A stretch of 64,000 nucleotides of DNA, taken from assembly GCA_017304945.1 (NCBI GenBank), contig JAFKLG010000059.1:36457-100456 (forward strand), written 5' to 3'. Source of the DNA: Rhodospirillales bacterium (GTDB taxonomy: Bacteria > Pseudomonadota > Alphaproteobacteria > Acetobacterales > Acetobacteraceae). Shown here piece by piece: positions 62,559 to 64,000 of the stretch. Position 1 is the first letter of the stretch. The number at the start of each line of letters is the position of its first letter. The notes under the pieces were generated by a model that was given only the letters and a program-made list of their open reading frames with translations, was not told the DNA's origin and made no database searches. Position numbers and translations under genes: made by a program.

Positions 62559-62645
62559 TCAGTCCTGGTGCGACTGGACGGTGACGACGCGGCCGAACGG
62601 ATCCCGCACGTAAGGCCGCTGCGCCGCGATGCGTCTGACGGCCAT
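62559..62645 (-). CDS. Candidate 28-residue protein behind purC
   Basis: The minus strand from ATG 62643-62645 encodes 28 residues ending at TGA 62559: MAVRRIAAQRPYV, then RDPFGRVVTVQSHQD. GGGGAG is 6 nt before the start. 24 of 28 third positions are G or C. It lies 35 bp after the purC stop on the same strand, so it would share that mRNA. I do not recognise it; it may be a real microprotein or the relic of a larger gene. Confidence 0.45.
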   Translation of the reverse strand: MAVRRIAAQRPYVRDPFGRVVTVQSHQD

Positions 62646-62680
62646 GGCGGTCTCCCCGGCGGCGTCGGGTGCTCCTCGGG

Positions 62681-63658
62681 TCAGCTCGCCAGGTAGCTGG
62701 CGAGCGCGCGACGGATGCGGTCGAGCACCGGCCCGTCATCCGGCGGCAGCACGAAGCGCTGGCCGGTGATCGTCTCGAACGCCTCGATGTAGACGGCGGC
62801 GGTGGCGAGCACGAGGTCGGCGGGGATCGCCGGGATCGCGTCGTGATACGGGTCGCAGCGGGCCGCCACCCAGTTGCGCACGAAATCCTTGTCGAAGCTC
62901 TCGGGCTTCTCGCCGGCCGCGAACCGCGCCGCGTAGCTGGCCGCGCGCCAGTAGCGGCTGCTGTCGGGCGTGTGGATCTCGTCGGCCAGCACGATGCGGC
63001 CGTCGGCATCCGTGCCGAACTCGTATTTCGTGTCGGCCAGGATCAGCCCGCGCTCCGCCGCCATCGCCTGGCCGCGCGCGAACAGGGCGAGGGCGCGGGT
63101 GCTGATCTCCTCCCATTGCGCGTCCGTCAGCAGCCCGTTTTCCAGGATCTGCCGCGGCGTCAGCGGCGCGTCGTGGCCGCCGTCGAATTCCTTGCTGGTG
63201 GGCGTGATCACCGGCGCGGGCAGCGCTTCGTTGTCGCGCATCCCGTCGGGCAGCGCGAGCCCGTACATCCGGCGTTCGCCGCGCTTGTACAGCGTCAGCA
63301 GGGAGGTGCCGGTGGTGCCGGCGAGATAGCCGCGCACCACGATCTCGACCGGCAGGATGGACAGCCGTTGCACCACGGCGACGTTCGGATCCGGGTAGGC
63401 GATCACGTGGTTCGGGCACAGGTCGCCGGTCGCCTCGAACCAGAACTTCGCGGTCTGGGTCAGCACCTGTCCCTTGAACGGCACCGCGCAGAGGATGCGG
63501 TCGAAGGCGCTCAGCCGGTCGGTCGCGATGATGACGCGCCGGCCGTCCGGCAGATCGTAGTTGTCGCGCACCTTGCCGCGGTAGTGGTTCGGCAGGTCGG
63601 GCAGCGTGGCGTCGTCGAGGATCTGGTGCGCGTGCGCGCGGAGCGTGGCGAGGTCCAT
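62681..63658 (-). CDS. purC: Phosphoribosylaminoimidazole-succinocarboxamide synthase (SAICAR synthetase)
   Basis: 325 residues. [84 protein letters not shown] and [14 protein letters not shown]. This is the long form of PurC (about 300 residues or more) that joins aspartate to CAIR in purine synthesis. A possible 28-residue gene follows. Confidence 0.95.
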   Translation of the reverse strand: MDLATLRAHAHQILDDATLPDLPNHYRGKVRDNYDLPDGRRVIIATDRLSAFDRILCAVPFKGQVLTQTAKFWFEATGDLCPNHVIAYPDPNVAVVQRLSILPVEIVVRGYLAGTTGTSLLTLYKRGERRMYGLALPDGMRDNEALPAPVITPTSKEFDGGHDAPLTPRQILENGLLTDAQWEEISTRALALFARGQAMAAERGLILADTKYEFGTDADGRIVLADEIHTPDSSRYWRAASYAARFAAGEKPESFDKDFVRNWVAARCDPYHDAIPAIPADLVLATAAVYIEAFETITGQRFVLPPDDGPVLDRIRRALASYLAS

Positions 63659-63882
63659 GCGGGAATCCTAGTGCAGAACGCCGCCGCGCGGAACGATGGT
63701 TACGTCGTACCAGGCGACGCGCGCGGGAAGAAACCGCTCGGCGCGATACACCCGCCTGCCCCGCGTGTCGCGGCGGACGCAGATGCCGGAAGATCCGCAT
63801 GCGATCGTATCGCGGCTGTCGCCGTTCCGCCTGCGTATGGTAAGCGGGACACTGCTGGATCAGGAACAGGGGAGGGTCGCGG
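63659..63882. other. Intergenic region between purC and lipoprotein gene
   Basis: 224 bp between divergent genes that must hold both promoters. The minus strand has an open frame ending at TAG near 63669 with protein-like wording (VYRAERFLPARVAWYDV) but only one late GTG start. Whether it is coding is open. Confidence 0.35.
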
Positions 63883-64000
63883 GTGAGCGTATTGCGCGGG
63901 ATGCAGCCGGAGCTTTGCTTCAGGAACCTGATATGGACGGCGGGGTTCGGCGCGATCGTCTCCTTGGTGCTGGCCGGCTGCCAGTCACCGCCGGCCCCGC
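63883..64000 (+). CDS. Lipoprotein, first 39 residues (runs off right edge)
   Basis: GTG 63883 follows GGGGAGGG at good spacing; ATG 63901 is the alternative. The encoded start has a hydrophobic stretch AGFGAIVSLVLAGC with the lipobox Cys at residue 33, then QSPPAP. It is an outer- or inner-membrane lipoprotein; the rest is outside the window, so family and role are unknown. Confidence 0.7.
   Translation, partial: MSVLRGMQPELCFRNLIWTAGFGAIVSLVLAGCQSPPAP

Overview
The window is about 64 kb of very GC-rich DNA (third codon positions almost all G or C) with alphaproteobacterial gene content and order. The aroA-cmk-rpsA-sppA-ihfB-lapA-pyrF-trpF run, an NDUFA12-type complex I protein next to mlaD and a DUF2155 gene, a TIGR02300 protein, a SAM-II riboswitch before metZ, a PhaR-type regulator and a stand-alone relative of the B12-dependent ribonucleotide reductase tail together suggest Rhodospirillales, most likely Acetobacteraceae. 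This is inference from content; no rRNA or marker tree is available and I do not name a genus. Almost everything is chromosomal housekeeping or ordinary metabolism. I see no phage, integrase, transposase or CRISPR array.

Layout. 1-1020 holds the N-terminal 340 residues of a Ser/Thr protein kinase (it runs off the left edge) in DNA of lower GC, followed by about 630 bp with no gene. 2.2-5.5 kb carries an enoyl-CoA hydratase/TetR pair divergent from a luciferase-like oxidoreductase and a branched-chain-type ABC binding protein. 5.8-9.6 kb holds tRNA-Ser(CGA) and the pqiABC envelope lipid-transport operon. 9.8-12.5 kb holds a SAM-II riboswitch with metZ, then apaG and folE. 12.6-21.9 kb is a cell-envelope and sugar region: a GT9 glycosyltransferase and a methyltransferase, an ELM1-like protein, a 623-residue protein of unknown function, otsA, an ABC exporter and a GT4 glycosyltransferase. 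22-26 kb is an MFS/AMP-ligase/FMN-oxidase group of unknown pathway. 26.4-33.5 kb carries an MscS channel, murJ, trpS, a divergent pentameric ligand-gated channel homologue, a thioredoxin-like ferredoxin, a GNAT enzyme and tRNA-Val(GAC). 33.6-41.7 kb has an N-formylglutamate amidohydrolase, a ParDE toxin-antitoxin pair with operator palindrome, a second enoyl-CoA hydratase, an AhpD-like protein, an exported hydrolase, a TAXI-type TRAP transporter and a YdcF-like protein. 41.8-49.5 kb is the aroA-cmk-rpsA-sppA-ihfB-lapA-pyrF-trpF block. 49.6-53.2 kb on the minus strand is kdsA, otsB, a DUF2155 gene, a 72-residue protein, mlaD and NDUFA12; from NDUFA12 to otsB these look like one transcript. 53.3-57.5 kb holds an RNR-tail (TSCPD) protein and a polyhydroxyalkanoate-type cluster (phaR, an accessory-like protein and a PhaC-like hydrolase). 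57.5-64 kb has small envelope proteins, an HD hydrolase, an acyl-CoA dehydrogenase, sthA, purC with a candidate 28-residue gene behind it, and the start of a lipoprotein gene.

How the parts relate. PqiABC and MlaD are both MCE-type lipid carriers; GT9, KdsA, MurJ and the ABC exporter belong to envelope building. OtsA and OtsB make trehalose but lie 32 kb apart. The PhaR/PhaC-like pair, the enoyl-CoA hydratases and the acyl-CoA dehydrogenase fit storage-polymer and fatty-acid turnover.

No complete new multi-gene system stands out. The most unusual items are the stand-alone RNR-tail protein behind an NrdR-like box, the dual-coded overlap of the two PHA-type genes with a 4 x 30 bp in-frame repeat, the bacterial Cys-loop-type channel, an MscS gene that seems to start at ATT, a kinase without a glycine loop, and tandem copies of the end of otsA beyond its stop codon.
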